A stretch of DNA of 64,000 bases, taken from assembly GCA_947630765.1 (NCBI GenBank), contig CANRIX010000008.1:1-64000 (forward strand), in the 5' to 3' direction. Both the position numbers and the translations under genes were made by a program. Within the stretch, counting starts at the first letter, position 1; each line of letters starts with the position of its first letter. Below, piece after piece: positions 34,981-43,849 of this stretch. The notes below the pieces were generated by a model, which made no database searches, had not been told where the DNA came from, and saw only the letters and a program-made list of their open reading frames with translations. This DNA is from an uncultured Clostridia bacterium (GTDB taxonomy: Bacteria; Bacillota; Clostridia; Oscillospirales; CAG-382).

Positions 34981-35895
34981 ATGTTAGAAAATGCAAGAAA
35001 CAAAGTAAAGGCTGCCTACCGGAAGCACCAGACCAACCGGGTGCAATTCAAGCGTTCGGTCAACCGTTCGGCGGGCGGCGACATCGGTATCTATATCCTG
35101 CTGTTCATCTTCGGCTTCTTCATGTTCCTGCCGATGGTCTACTCCATCGTGCAGTCGCTTAAGCCGCTCGACGAGATCTTCGTTTTCCCGCCTCGCTTCT
35201 TCGTCATCAACCCGACGCTGGATAACTTCCGCGACCTGTTCCGGACCATGTCGGAATCCTGGGTCCCGTTCTCCCGCTACGTGTTCAATACCATCTTCAT
35301 TTCCGTCGTCGGGACGATGGGGAACGTGCTGCTCTCCTCCTACGCGGCTTACGCGCTGGCGAAGATCCCGTTCCCGGGGCGCAACTTCCTGTTCCGCGCC
35401 GTCCAGTACTCCCTGATGTTCAACGCGACGGTCACGGCGATCTCCAACTTCATCATCATGTCCGCGCTCGGCTGGGTGGATACCTACCTCGCGGTCATCG
35501 TGCCGGCGTTCTGTACGTCCTTCGGTCTGTACCTGATGAAGCAGTTCATGGAAACCAGCGTCAGGGACGACGTGCTGGAAAGCGCGCGTCTGGAAGGCGC
35601 GTCCGAAAACAAGATCTTCTGGAAGATCGCCATGCCGATGGTCAAACCGGCGTGGGCGACGCTGATCCTCTTCGCGTTCAAGGACCTCTGGGCTTCCGGC
35701 GCGAACCTGTTCATCTACAGCGAACAGCTCAAGACCCTCAACTACGCGATCAGCCAGCTGGTCACCGCAGGTATTCAGAGAACCGGCGTTTCGGCGGCCT
35801 CCACGGTCTTCATGATGGTCGTCCCGATTCTGGTGTTCATCATTTCGCAGAACAACGTCATCCAGACCATGTCTTCTGCCGGTATGAAGGATTAA
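34981..35895 (+). CDS. Carbohydrate ABC transporter permease, MalG/UgpE type (pair 1)
   Basis: 304 residues, six membrane spans, with the N-terminal MalG-like opening (IGIYILLFIFGFFMFLPMVYSIVQSLKP), ending PLDEIFVFPPRFFVINPTLDNF, and the EAA loop LESARLEGASENKIFWKIAMPMVKP. Starts 1 nt after the previous permease, so the two are coupled. The last residues (QNNVIQTMSSAGMKD) are typical of the family. Partner of the preceding gene. Confidence 0.92.
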   Translation: MLENARNKVKAAYRKHQTNRVQFKRSVNRSAGGDIGIYILLFIFGFFMFLPMVYSIVQSLKPLDEIFVFPPRFFVINPTLDNFRDLFRTMSESWVPFSRYVFNTIFISVVGTMGNVLLSSYAAYALAKIPFPGRNFLFRAVQYSLMFNATVTAISNFIIMSALGWVDTYLAVIVPAFCTSFGLYLMKQFMETSVRDDVLESARLEGASENKIFWKIAMPMVKPAWATLILFAFKDLWASGANLFIYSEQLKTLNYAISQLVTAGIQRTGVSAASTVFMMVVPILVFIISQNNVIQTMSSAGMKD

Positions 35896-35906
35896 GGAGG
35901 AAGAAC

Positions 35907-38150
35907 ATGAAAAAAATCCATGGATTCAGGTTTCTTCTGATCGTCGTTCTTCTGGTCATGACGGTCGGCACGCTGACGGTCAGCGCGTCGGCGATTCCGT
36001 ACGCGACGTACACCTATGGGCGGAGCGGGTATATGCTCGAATGCCCCGCGGCGTACGTGCCGGTGCCGGAAAGCCTTATCGACGGCAAGAGCCTGCAGTA
36101 TTCCGTGAGCGCCGAGGGCGGCGCGAGCGCGAACGCCAAACTGCTGTATGCGACCGAATTCACCAATGCGGACGGCTCGGCGAAAGGTCTCTCCTCGCCG
36201 TCGGACGTCTTCGTCGACGACCTCAACCACGTCTACATCTCCGACACCGGGAACAACCGCATCATCGTCACGGACGACAAGTACAACGTCCGCCTGGTGA
36301 TCTCGGAGTTCCTCAACAATTACGGCGTCCCGGACGGACTTTCCCAGCCGAACGGCCTGTTCGTGACGGAGAGCGAGATCTACGTCGCGGATAAGGGCAA
36401 TTCCCGCATCGTTATCTTCGACAAGCTCGGCAATTTCGTGGACATCGTCCCGGAGCCTGCCAGCGAAGTCATGCCGGATAACCACGTGTATACCCCGGTC
36501 GCCGTCGCGGTCGACTCCGCCGGTCGTATCTACGTCGTTTCCTCGACGACCAACTACGGCATCCTGTCCCTGAACCGGGACGGCTCCTTCAACGGGTTCG
36601 TCGGTGCGCAGAAGGTCACCTATAACGCGTTCGAGCACTTCTGGAGACTGTTCCAGACGCAGGAGCAGATCAATGCTTCCGAACAGCTCGTCTCGAAGGA
36701 GTATAACAACCTCTGCATCGACGAGGACGACTTCGTTTACGCCACGATCGCGTCGATCGACGAACAGCAGGTCGTTTCGGCGATTCAGAGCCGTTCGACC
36801 TCCGGCGACTACGCGATGGTCAAAAAGCTCAACCCGAGCGGCAGCGACGTCATGATTCGCCGCGGCTTCTGGCCGCCCGCCGGTGAGATCGATATGAACA
36901 GCGGATTCACGACCTCCGGCGCGAACACCTCCGGCCCGTCCACGATCGTCGACGTCGCCGTCGGCGAAAATGGAAGCTGGAGCATCATCGACAGCAAGCG
37001 CAGCAAGGTCTTTACCTACGATTCCGACGGCAACCTGCTCTATGCCTTCGGCGATTTCGGCGACAATATCGGTAATATCCAGAACCTCGCCGCGATCGAC
37101 TACCAGGGCACGAATATCCTGCTGCTGGATAAGACCAACGGCACCGTTACCGTCTATAAGCGCACGGACTACGGCGACCTGCTCGCCGCCGCGATCCAAA
37201 ACGACATCGACCAGAACTTCTCGCAGTCCGCGCAGTATTACACCCGTATTCTCCAGCGCAACAACAACTACGACGAGGCGTATATCGGCATCGGGCAATC
37301 GCTCTACCGCGAAGGCGAGTACGAGGAAGCGATGCTGTTCTACCGCTATGCGAACGATACCGAGCTTTTCTCGGAGGCGTATCAGCTGTACCGCAAGGAC
37401 TGGATCGAGGACCATCTGTGGATCGTCCTGATCGTCGCCGTCGTCCTGATCGTCGCGATCGTGAAGTTCTTCGGCTGGGCGGCGAAATACAACAAAAAGA
37501 ACACCCGCGATAAGGAAAAGCGGGGCTTCTGGGAAGAAGTGATGTACGGATTCCACATCATCTTCCACCCGTTCGACGGGTTCTGGGACCTCAAGCATGA
37601 GCGCAGAGGTTCGCTCCGCGGGGCGATCTTCTGGCTGCTCGCGGCGGCGCTGGCGTTCGTCTACCAGGCGGTCGGCAAGGGGTATCTGGCGTCCGGCCGG
37701 GTCGCCTCGGGCGGCAGCGGCTCCTACGTCATGGCAGCCATGTCCATTATCCTGCCGGTGTTCCTGCTGGCGGTCGGCAACTGGTGCCTGACGACCCTGT
37801 TCGACGGCGAAGGTTCCTTCAAGGACGTGTTCATCACGCTCAGCTATTCGCTGGTCCCGCTGGTTATTTTGCTGATCCCGTGCGTGGCGCTCACGAACGT
37901 GATGTCCCTTGCGGAAATGGACCTGGTGAACATGGTCATCGCCATCGGCTGGGTCTGGGTCGGCTTGCTCGCGTTCTTCGGCGTCATGGTCACGCACGAT
38001 TACGGTCTTGTGAAAAACTTTGTGACGGTCCTCTTCTCGATCGTCATGGTCGCGTTGATCATGTTCATCGCGGTGCTGTTCTTCGGGCTGATTTCTCAAA
38101 TCTATGCGTTTGGCCACAATATTTACGTCGAACTATCCAACAGAGTGTAG
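35907..38150 (+). CDS. NHL beta-propeller - TPR - YIP1 membrane protein
   Basis: 747 residues from the ATG 35907 (AAGGAGG upstream). Signal peptide (about 1-29), then an NHL-type six-bladed propeller (about 75-430) with repeats such as SPSDVFVDDLNHVYISDTGNNRI and PNGLFVTESEIYVADKGNSRI. A TPR-like helical pair follows (SQSAQYYTRILQRNNNYDEA, IGQSLYREGEYEEAMLFY, about 435-490), a membrane span (about 506-525), a basic linker and a YIP1-type domain with five membrane spans (about 560-747). The extracytoplasmic propeller could sense or hold carbohydrate or a partner protein while the YIP1 part spans the membrane. The location between two permease pairs suggests a structural or sensory role in uptake; this is inference. 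Confidence 0.8.
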   Translation: MKKIHGFRFLLIVVLLVMTVGTLTVSASAIPYATYTYGRSGYMLECPAAYVPVPESLIDGKSLQYSVSAEGGASANAKLLYATEFTNADGSAKGLSSPSDVFVDDLNHVYISDTGNNRIIVTDDKYNVRLVISEFLNNYGVPDGLSQPNGLFVTESEIYVADKGNSRIVIFDKLGNFVDIVPEPASEVMPDNHVYTPVAVAVDSAGRIYVVSSTTNYGILSLNRDGSFNGFVGAQKVTYNAFEHFWRLFQTQEQINASEQLVSKEYNNLCIDEDDFVYATIASIDEQQVVSAIQSRSTSGDYAMVKKLNPSGSDVMIRRGFWPPAGEIDMNSGFTTSGANTSGPSTIVDVAVGENGSWSIIDSKRSKVFTYDSDGNLLYAFGDFGDNIGNIQNLAAIDYQGTNILLLDKTNGTVTVYKRTDYGDLLAAAIQNDIDQNFSQSAQYYTRILQRNNNYDEAYIGIGQSLYREGEYEEAMLFYRYANDTELFSEAYQLYRKDWIEDHLWIVLIVAVVLIVAIVKFFGWAAKYNKKNTRDKEKRGFWEEVMYGFHIIFHPFDGFWDLKHERRGSLRGAIFWLLAAALAFVYQAVGKGYLASGRVASGGSGSYVMAAMSIILPVFLLAVGNWCLTTLFDGEGSFKDVFITLSYSLVPLVILLIPCVALTNVMSLAEMDLVNMVIAIGWVWVGLLAFFGVMVTHDYGLVKNFVTVLFSIVMVALIMFIAVLFFGLISQIYAFGHNIYVELSNRV

Positions 38151-38164
38151 AAAGGAGTATGGAA

Positions 38165-41122
38165 ATGAGAAAGAAATGCAGACGATTTGCGCTCCTGCTC
38201 CTCTGCTTAGCACTTGTCGCCCCGGTGTTCGCCTCGCTCCCCGCGTTTGCGGCGACGGATGAAGAACCGTCGTGGGAAGACGATTGGAAGAACACCCTCT
38301 ATCCGGCGTACATGAGTACGGCCTTCAAGACGATCAAGGATCGCATTCTCGGCAATGAAGTCATTGCGCCGATGACGCTTTACAGCGTCGTCAACGGGAT
38401 TGCCTTCTACGTCGACGCCATCACGGGCGAGGTGGTGGTGCTGTCGCTGGAGGACCCGGAGCTCACCAAGGAGGAGATCGACGAAAGCGGCGAGATCCCC
38501 GCGTACACCGCTTACTATTCGACCAACCCCTTCAACGCGGGTTCCAGCCAATCCGCGCAGGGCTCGAATACCTCGAACTCCGTCAAGGAGACGCTGTATT
38601 CGCAGCTGATCGTTCAATTCTCGCAGAACAATTCCGACCTGCAGATGGATTCCTTCGCGGACGCGGCGGCGAATAACCAGATCACCGTCAGCAACATCCG
38701 CGGCGGCATCCGGCTCGAGTATTCCATCGGGCGCGAGCAGGTGACCTACCTCGTTCCGCGTATGATCGAGGAAAGCAAGTGGAACAGACTGCACGATCAG
38801 ATCGCACAGAATTCGGATACCGCCCGCGACGCGAAGATGTTTGAAGCGTTTTATGTGCTGTATGACGTGAACAATAAGAACATCGCGGAAAAAACCAGGA
38901 TGGACTATCTTGACCAGTACCCGGTGCTGGAACGAATGAATCTGCGGATCTGCGAATCCCACATCACGACCCACGAGCTGCAGCGCGTGGAGGACATCGT
39001 CAAGCTCTATACCGATTACACCATCGACCAGATGGAGGAGGACCACGCGGAGACCGGATACGTTTCCACGGAGGAAAATCCCCCGCTGTTCAAACTGGCG
39101 ATCGAGTATAAGGCGGACACGGACGGCGCTATCACGATCCGTCTGAACGCGGGCAATATCCGCTTCCAGTCGGATATGTACGCGCTTTCCAACGTGATCC
39201 TGCTCCCCTACGGCGGCGCAGGCAACATCGACAACGAAGGCTACATCTTCACCCCGGACGGTTCCGGCTCCATCATTTCCTTCTCGGATATGAAAGGGGC
39301 TGGCAACTTCACGAGCGTCAGCTCGATGTACGGGATCGACAACATCTACCATACGGTGACGGGTGCGAACAAGGAGACCATGCGTTTCCCGGTGTACGGC
39401 GTCGTCGAATGGGCGGACAACGGCTCGCATGACGAGGAACAGCCTGTCCTCGACGACCAGGGCAACATCGTCTATCAGACGGACGAGGACGGCAACCCGG
39501 TCCTTGACGAGGAGGGCAACCCGGTCCCCGAAACGCAGGTCGTGACGGTGCAGGATCTGCTGAAAATCGGCTACCTGGCGGTCATTGAGGAAGGCGACTC
39601 CCTCGCGAAGATCGCCATCGCCAACGGCGGTTCGACCCACCAGTTCGTCTCCATTTATACCCAGTTCAACCCCCGTCCGCAGGATACCTATGTGCTCAAC
39701 GGCGGTCTGGCGGGCAACACGAACGCGACGTGGACGGTAGCTGCGAAGCGGAAGTACACCGGCGATTACACGATCCGCCTGTTCATGCTGAAGGAGGATG
39801 TGAACTATTCCGAAATGGCGCGGACCTACCGCGATTACCTCGTGGGGAAGGGCGTCCTGACCAAGCTGGAGGACGCTTCGGAGGATATTCCGCTCTATCT
39901 GGAAACGCTCGGCTCCATTGATACCACGGACGAAGTGCTCGGGATCCCGGTCATGAAGAAGGTCGCGCTGACCAGCTTTGAGGACGATAAGACCATCCTT
40001 CAACAGCTTGCCGATAAGGGCATCGACGCCGTCAACCTCAAGCTGACCGGCTGGGTCAACGAAGGGCTGTTTGCGACTGCCGCCAACCGCGCCAAGCTCG
40101 AAAAGGTGCTCGGCGGTTCGGACGGCTTCCGCGATCTGGTCGAATATACCAAAGACAGCGGTGCGACCCTGTTCCCGGACTTCGATTTCTCCTATGTCGA
40201 ACGGACGTCTGCTTTCGACGGTTTCAGCGAAAAAAAACACACCGCCCAGACCATCGACGGGCGAGTAGCTTGGGCGCAGGAGTACGATCCGGCGTGGCAG
40301 TGCTTCCTCGAATCCGGCGGCCGCGTGCTTTCGCCGTTTGTGATGGAGGACTTCTATGACGGCGTCTGGGAGGACTACGAGGAATACAACGTCGGCTCGA
40401 TCTCCGTCTGTACCCTCGGCAGCGACCTCAACTCCGACTTCAACGACGAGACGCCACTGACCCGCGAGGACTCCAAGGTGCTGGTGCGCCGTCTGCTGGC
40501 GAAGATCCGCGAGCAGAACAGCCGCGTCCTCGTGTCCGGCGGCAACGCGTACGCGTTGGAATACGCGACGGACATCATCGACGCGCCGCTGGACGATTCC
40601 GGCTACCGCTACGCCGACGGCTCCATTCCGTTCACCGGCATGGTGCTGCACGGGTACAAGGAATTTGCCGGCTCCGCGCTGAATCTCGCCGGCGACTACC
40701 AGTATTCGCTGCTCAAGAGCATCGAAAACGGCGCTTCTCCGTATTTCATCGTGGCGTATACCAATACGTCCGAGCTGAAGGGCTACTCCTATTCGTCGGT
40801 TTCGCAGTATTACGCGATTCGATATGAGATCTGGAAGGACTACATCATTCCCGCGTACAATCTGCTCAATGATGCGCTCAAGAGCGTGCGTACCGAGACG
40901 ATCGAGTCCCATGAATTCCTCGACCATAGCAACAGGGTCGCGAAAGTGACGTACTCCAACGGCGAGGTCTTCTACCTCAACTACCTGACGGAGGAATACA
41001 CCTATCGGGACGGCGAAACGCTTTACGAGATCCCCTCCGGCGGATTCGTGAAGGTCAAATCGGACGGGAGCGCGCAGGTCATCGACGTGAAGAGCGCTTC
41101 CGAGCCAAAAGGGGAGGCGTAA
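38165..41122 (+). CDS. Secreted DUF5696-type protein, possible glycoside hydrolase
   Basis: 985 residues from the ATG 38165 (GGAG 7 nt upstream; the ATG at 38159 is only 1 nt from it). Signal peptide about 1-30 (LALVAPVFASLPAFAA). A beta-rich half (about 60-560) includes VILLPYGGAGNIDNEGYIFTPDGSGSIISF. A probable alpha/beta-barrel half follows (about 590-900): LADKGIDAVNLKLTGWVNEG, ATLFPDFDFSYVE, ISVCTLGSDLNSDFN and FTGMVLHGYKEFAGSALNLA. This layout, a mutarotase-like sandwich before a TIM barrel, resembles retaining glycosidases of the GH101/GH66 type, and the acids in PDFDF and GSDLNSD are plausible catalytic residues. I believe it corresponds to DUF5696, which has no assigned activity. No membrane or wall anchor is seen. 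Confidence 0.65.
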   Translation: MRKKCRRFALLLLCLALVAPVFASLPAFAATDEEPSWEDDWKNTLYPAYMSTAFKTIKDRILGNEVIAPMTLYSVVNGIAFYVDAITGEVVVLSLEDPELTKEEIDESGEIPAYTAYYSTNPFNAGSSQSAQGSNTSNSVKETLYSQLIVQFSQNNSDLQMDSFADAAANNQITVSNIRGGIRLEYSIGREQVTYLVPRMIEESKWNRLHDQIAQNSDTARDAKMFEAFYVLYDVNNKNIAEKTRMDYLDQYPVLERMNLRICESHITTHELQRVEDIVKLYTDYTIDQMEEDHAETGYVSTEENPPLFKLAIEYKADTDGAITIRLNAGNIRFQSDMYALSNVILLPYGGAGNIDNEGYIFTPDGSGSIISFSDMKGAGNFTSVSSMYGIDNIYHTVTGANKETMRFPVYGVVEWADNGSHDEEQPVLDDQGNIVYQTDEDGNPVLDEEGNPVPETQVVTVQDLLKIGYLAVIEEGDSLAKIAIANGGSTHQFVSIYTQFNPRPQDTYVLNGGLAGNTNATWTVAAKRKYTGDYTIRLFMLKEDVNYSEMARTYRDYLVGKGVLTKLEDASEDIPLYLETLGSIDTTDEVLGIPVMKKVALTSFEDDKTILQQLADKGIDAVNLKLTGWVNEGLFATAANRAKLEKVLGGSDGFRDLVEYTKDSGATLFPDFDFSYVERTSAFDGFSEKKHTAQTIDGRVAWAQEYDPAWQCFLESGGRVLSPFVMEDFYDGVWEDYEEYNVGSISVCTLGSDLNSDFNDETPLTREDSKVLVRRLLAKIREQNSRVLVSGGNAYALEYATDIIDAPLDDSGYRYADGSIPFTGMVLHGYKEFAGSALNLAGDYQYSLLKSIENGASPYFIVAYTNTSELKGYSYSSVSQYYAIRYEIWKDYIIPAYNLLNDALKSVRTETIESHEFLDHSNRVAKVTYSNGEVFYLNYLTEEYTYRDGETLYEIPSGGFVKVKSDGSAQVIDVKSASEPKGEA

Positions 41123-41125
41123 AGT

Positions 41126-42109
41126 ATGACGAAAACCAAACAGTTAGACCAAAAGGCGTCGACCAAGCGCAAGGGAAGATCGCTGGATAAGGTAAAGGGG
41201 AGAAACGGCTGGCTCTTCATTGCGCCGTTCCTCATCGGCTTTCTGCTGATCTACCTGCCGATGATCGTCGAATCCCTGCAATTCTCGTTCGGCAAGATCC
41301 AATACACAGCCAGCGGGTATGAGCTGGATTTTGTCGGCTGGGAAAACTACCATTACGCGCTGTTTGAACACACCACGTTCGTTCAGACGCTGTGGAGCAG
41401 TATCGGGCAGCTTCTGTTCAACGTCCCCGCGATCGTCGTTTTCTCGCTGTTCGTGGCGGTGCTTCTGAACCAGAAGATGCGCGGACGCGCAATCTTCCGT
41501 GCGATCTTCTTCATCCCGGTCATCGTTTCAACTGGTATTATCGAGTATATCAACACGCAGGACCAGCTTGCGGACATCATGGGGCAGGTCGCTACCGGCG
41601 GCAACGGGACCAGTGCGAGTACCGGCGGTGAAGAGGACGCGAACGCATTCATCTCCGTCATGGACGTGGCGAGGTACTTCCAAGGCATGGCTGTCGGGCG
41701 GGAACTGGTGCAGTACGTCGTGGACATCGCCAACAGCGTTTACGACATCGTCAATAAGTCCGGCGTACAGATCATGATCTTCCTTGCCGGTTTGCAATCG
41801 GTTTCGCCGGCAATCTACGAGTCCTGCCAGATGGACGGCGCGACGACTTGGGAAATCTTCTGGAAGATCACGTTCCCGATGATCAGCCCGATGATCCTTG
41901 TCAATGCTGTGTATACCGTTATTGATTCCTTCACCTCGAAGGAAAACGAAATGATGAACCTGATTAACAGCGTATACAGCGGCGAAGCTAACGGTCAGGT
42001 GCAATCAACGGCTATGGCGTGGATGTATTTCCTGGTGATCATCCTGATCCTACTGCTTGTCGCGGCAATCATGGGCGGATATGTATTCTACCAGAAACGC
42101 GATACGTAA
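41126..42109 (+). CDS. Carbohydrate ABC transporter permease, MalF type (pair 2)
   Basis: 327 residues, six membrane spans (first: GWLFIAPFLIGFLLIYLPMIV). A long extracytoplasmic insertion between spans 3 and 4 (about residues 140-205, rich in Gly, Ser, Thr and Asp) is larger than in pair 1. EAA loop: YESCQMDGATTWEIFWKITFPMISP, where the usual E-A-A is degenerate (ESC), which may affect ATPase choice. Starts 3 nt after the DUF5696-type gene. It forms a second heterodimer with the following gene. Confidence 0.88.
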   Translation: MTKTKQLDQKASTKRKGRSLDKVKGRNGWLFIAPFLIGFLLIYLPMIVESLQFSFGKIQYTASGYELDFVGWENYHYALFEHTTFVQTLWSSIGQLLFNVPAIVVFSLFVAVLLNQKMRGRAIFRAIFFIPVIVSTGIIEYINTQDQLADIMGQVATGGNGTSASTGGEEDANAFISVMDVARYFQGMAVGRELVQYVVDIANSVYDIVNKSGVQIMIFLAGLQSVSPAIYESCQMDGATTWEIFWKITFPMISPMILVNAVYTVIDSFTSKENEMMNLINSVYSGEANGQVQSTAMAWMYFLVIILILLLVAAIMGGYVFYQKRDT

Positions 42110-42124
42110 AGGAGGGGCAGAGAA

Positions 42125-43186
42125 ATGGATTCCACAACAATGAGCAAACGCGAGCTTCGCGCGCTGCGGCAGCAGCAAAAGAAAGAGGAAGCCATCCAGC
42201 GCATCAAAGCGCGGGATAAACTGCCTTTCTGGATGCTGATTCGGTACAAGTACTGCACGCCGTACTTCCTCAAGAAATTGGGGCTGGCGATCTTCCGCCT
42301 GGTGCTTCTGATCGGTCTTTCCTACGTTATTCTGTTCCCGTATCTGTCGAAAATCTTCTCGTCCTTCATGAGCAGAGAGGATTTCGTCGACGTGACGGTC
42401 ATCGTCATCGCGAAGTATCCGACGCTGGATACCTACAAGGCGATCATTGAAAACAACTCCTACTTTACGGCCATGCTCAATTCTTCGATGCTCGCACTGA
42501 TGTGCGCGACGTTCCAGATGCTGGCATGTACGTTCGTCGGGTACGGGTTCGCGAAATTCAAGTTCCGCTTCCGCAAGCTGCTGTTCGTGCTGGTCATCTT
42601 TACGATGATCGTGCCGCACGAAACGCTGCAGTTGTCCCTGTTCATGAAGTTCCGCTACTTCGACATATGGGGGATCGGCGGCGGGATCAGCAGCCTATTC
42701 GGTGGGAGTTGGAAGGGTCTTAACCTCCTGAACACGAACTGGCCGCTGGCGATCATGTCCCTGACCTGTTTGGGGCTAAAGAACGGTCTGTTTATCTACA
42801 TCATGCGGCAGTACTTCAACAACGTCCCGGACGAGTTGGAGGAAGCTGCGTATGTGGACGGCGCGAGCGTCTTTAAGACGTTCCTGAAGATCATTCTCCC
42901 GATGTCGACGACGATGCTGGTCACGATCTTCATGTTCGCATTCGCATGGCAGTGGTCGGATATGTTCTATACGAACCTGTTCTATACCACCAACTCCGAC
43001 GTTCTGCTGCCGGATGTCATCAAGATCCCGACGGTTCTGGATACGGAGTATGCGGCGAAAAACGGGTTTGAATCGGCGATCCGCAATACCTGCGGTCTGT
43101 TGATCCTCACCCCGCTGATCGTGCTGTACCTGTTTACGCAGCGTACGATGATCGAAGGCGTCGAGCGTTCGGGTATCACCGGCTGA
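42125..43186 (+). CDS. Carbohydrate ABC transporter permease, MalG type (pair 2)
   Basis: 353 residues with a 50-residue basic, Gln-rich cytoplasmic N-terminus (MSKRELRALRQQQKKEEAIQ), then six membrane spans and the EAA loop LEEAAYVDGASVFKTFLKIILPMS. AAAGGAGG precedes the ATG at 42125. It is the last gene of the operon and is followed within 80 nt by a strong terminator. With the preceding gene it makes a second permease pair served by the single binding protein at 30497. Confidence 0.9.
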   Translation: MDSTTMSKRELRALRQQQKKEEAIQRIKARDKLPFWMLIRYKYCTPYFLKKLGLAIFRLVLLIGLSYVILFPYLSKIFSSFMSREDFVDVTVIVIAKYPTLDTYKAIIENNSYFTAMLNSSMLALMCATFQMLACTFVGYGFAKFKFRFRKLLFVLVIFTMIVPHETLQLSLFMKFRYFDIWGIGGGISSLFGGSWKGLNLLNTNWPLAIMSLTCLGLKNGLFIYIMRQYFNNVPDELEEAAYVDGASVFKTFLKIILPMSTTMLVTIFMFAFAWQWSDMFYTNLFYTTNSDVLLPDVIKIPTVLDTEYAAKNGFESAIRNTCGLLILTPLIVLYLFTQRTMIEGVERSGITG

Positions 43187-43226
43187 TCCCTGCGGGACGC
43201 CGTGCCGTCGGGCAAGCCTTCATCAA

Positions 43227-43262
43227 AAAAATACCGTGGACCGAAAGGTTCACGGTATTTTT
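43227..43262 (+). terminator. Bidirectional terminator at the end of the transport operon
   Basis: A 12-bp stem (43227-43238 with 43251-43262), extended by ACC/GGT across a G-T mismatch to a GAAA tetraloop, is flanked by A runs on the left and T runs on the right. It can serve both the plus-strand operon and the minus-strand sigma-factor gene that ends at 43280. Confidence 0.92.
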
Positions 43263-43279
43263 CGTGTGCAAGGCGTGCG

Positions 43280-43849
43280 TCACGGGTCGATGTACTTCCC
43301 CGCGACGTAGAAAATGCCGTCGGTGAGCGGGCGGTCCGGCTGCGGTCCCCACAGGACGCCCCTGCGGATCAGTTCTTCCGTCACCTGTCCCGCAAGGCCG
43401 GACAGATAGCTTGAAACCCACTGGTTGATCTGCCCGTCCAGCCGTTTCGGGACGAACGACGCGAACGCGTCCCGCACGGAGCGGATCCAGCGCAGAAGCG
43501 TCTCGTCCGATCGGTCGCCGAGGTCGAACAGGGCGGTAAACTGTGCGAACTGCGCCTCCGTGAACCCGGCGACGTTCCAGCGGAAGCCGTTCCCGGCTTT
43601 GACGGCGAATCCTTTTTGCAGGAGGGACGCGAGTTCTTCGTCCGTGAAGTCGGTCGTTTGCAGACTGCCGTCCGCTTGGGGGAAATGCCCGTTGGCGCAG
43701 AGCCAGCGCGTTCCGCCGTTGTGATAGAGGGAAGTATCGAAGTATTTTCCGATCCAATAATTAGTAGTAGTGTCCCGGCGTCGGACCTTCGCTGCCGCTG
43801 TCATCGCCGGAAACGTTACAGCCTGCGGCGTAATCGTCCGAACCTTCAC
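43280..43849 (-). pseudogene. Detached C-terminal part of the adjacent sigma-factor gene (frame broken)
   Basis: An open frame of 189 codons whose body (NYWIGKYFDTSLYHNGGTRW to VAGKYIDP) reads as a natural continuation of the sigma-factor protein encoded at 43761-44876, but in a frame shifted by +1. Its only possible initiators in the overlap (a GTG at 43849 and internal codons) lack a Shine-Dalgarno. The region includes a tryptophan/aromatic-rich helical domain. Explanations are a genuine frameshift mutation, an assembly error, or programmed +1 frameshifting. A short repeat ACTACTACTA sits at the upstream stop. I cannot decide between them from this sequence. Confidence 0.55.

Noticed and set aside
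35892..40927. Two long minus-strand open frames antisense to the NHL-YIP1 and DUF5696-type genes
   Set aside because: Same GC-shadow effect; Val/Arg/Asp-rich translations without domains, starts or Shine-Dalgarno sequences.
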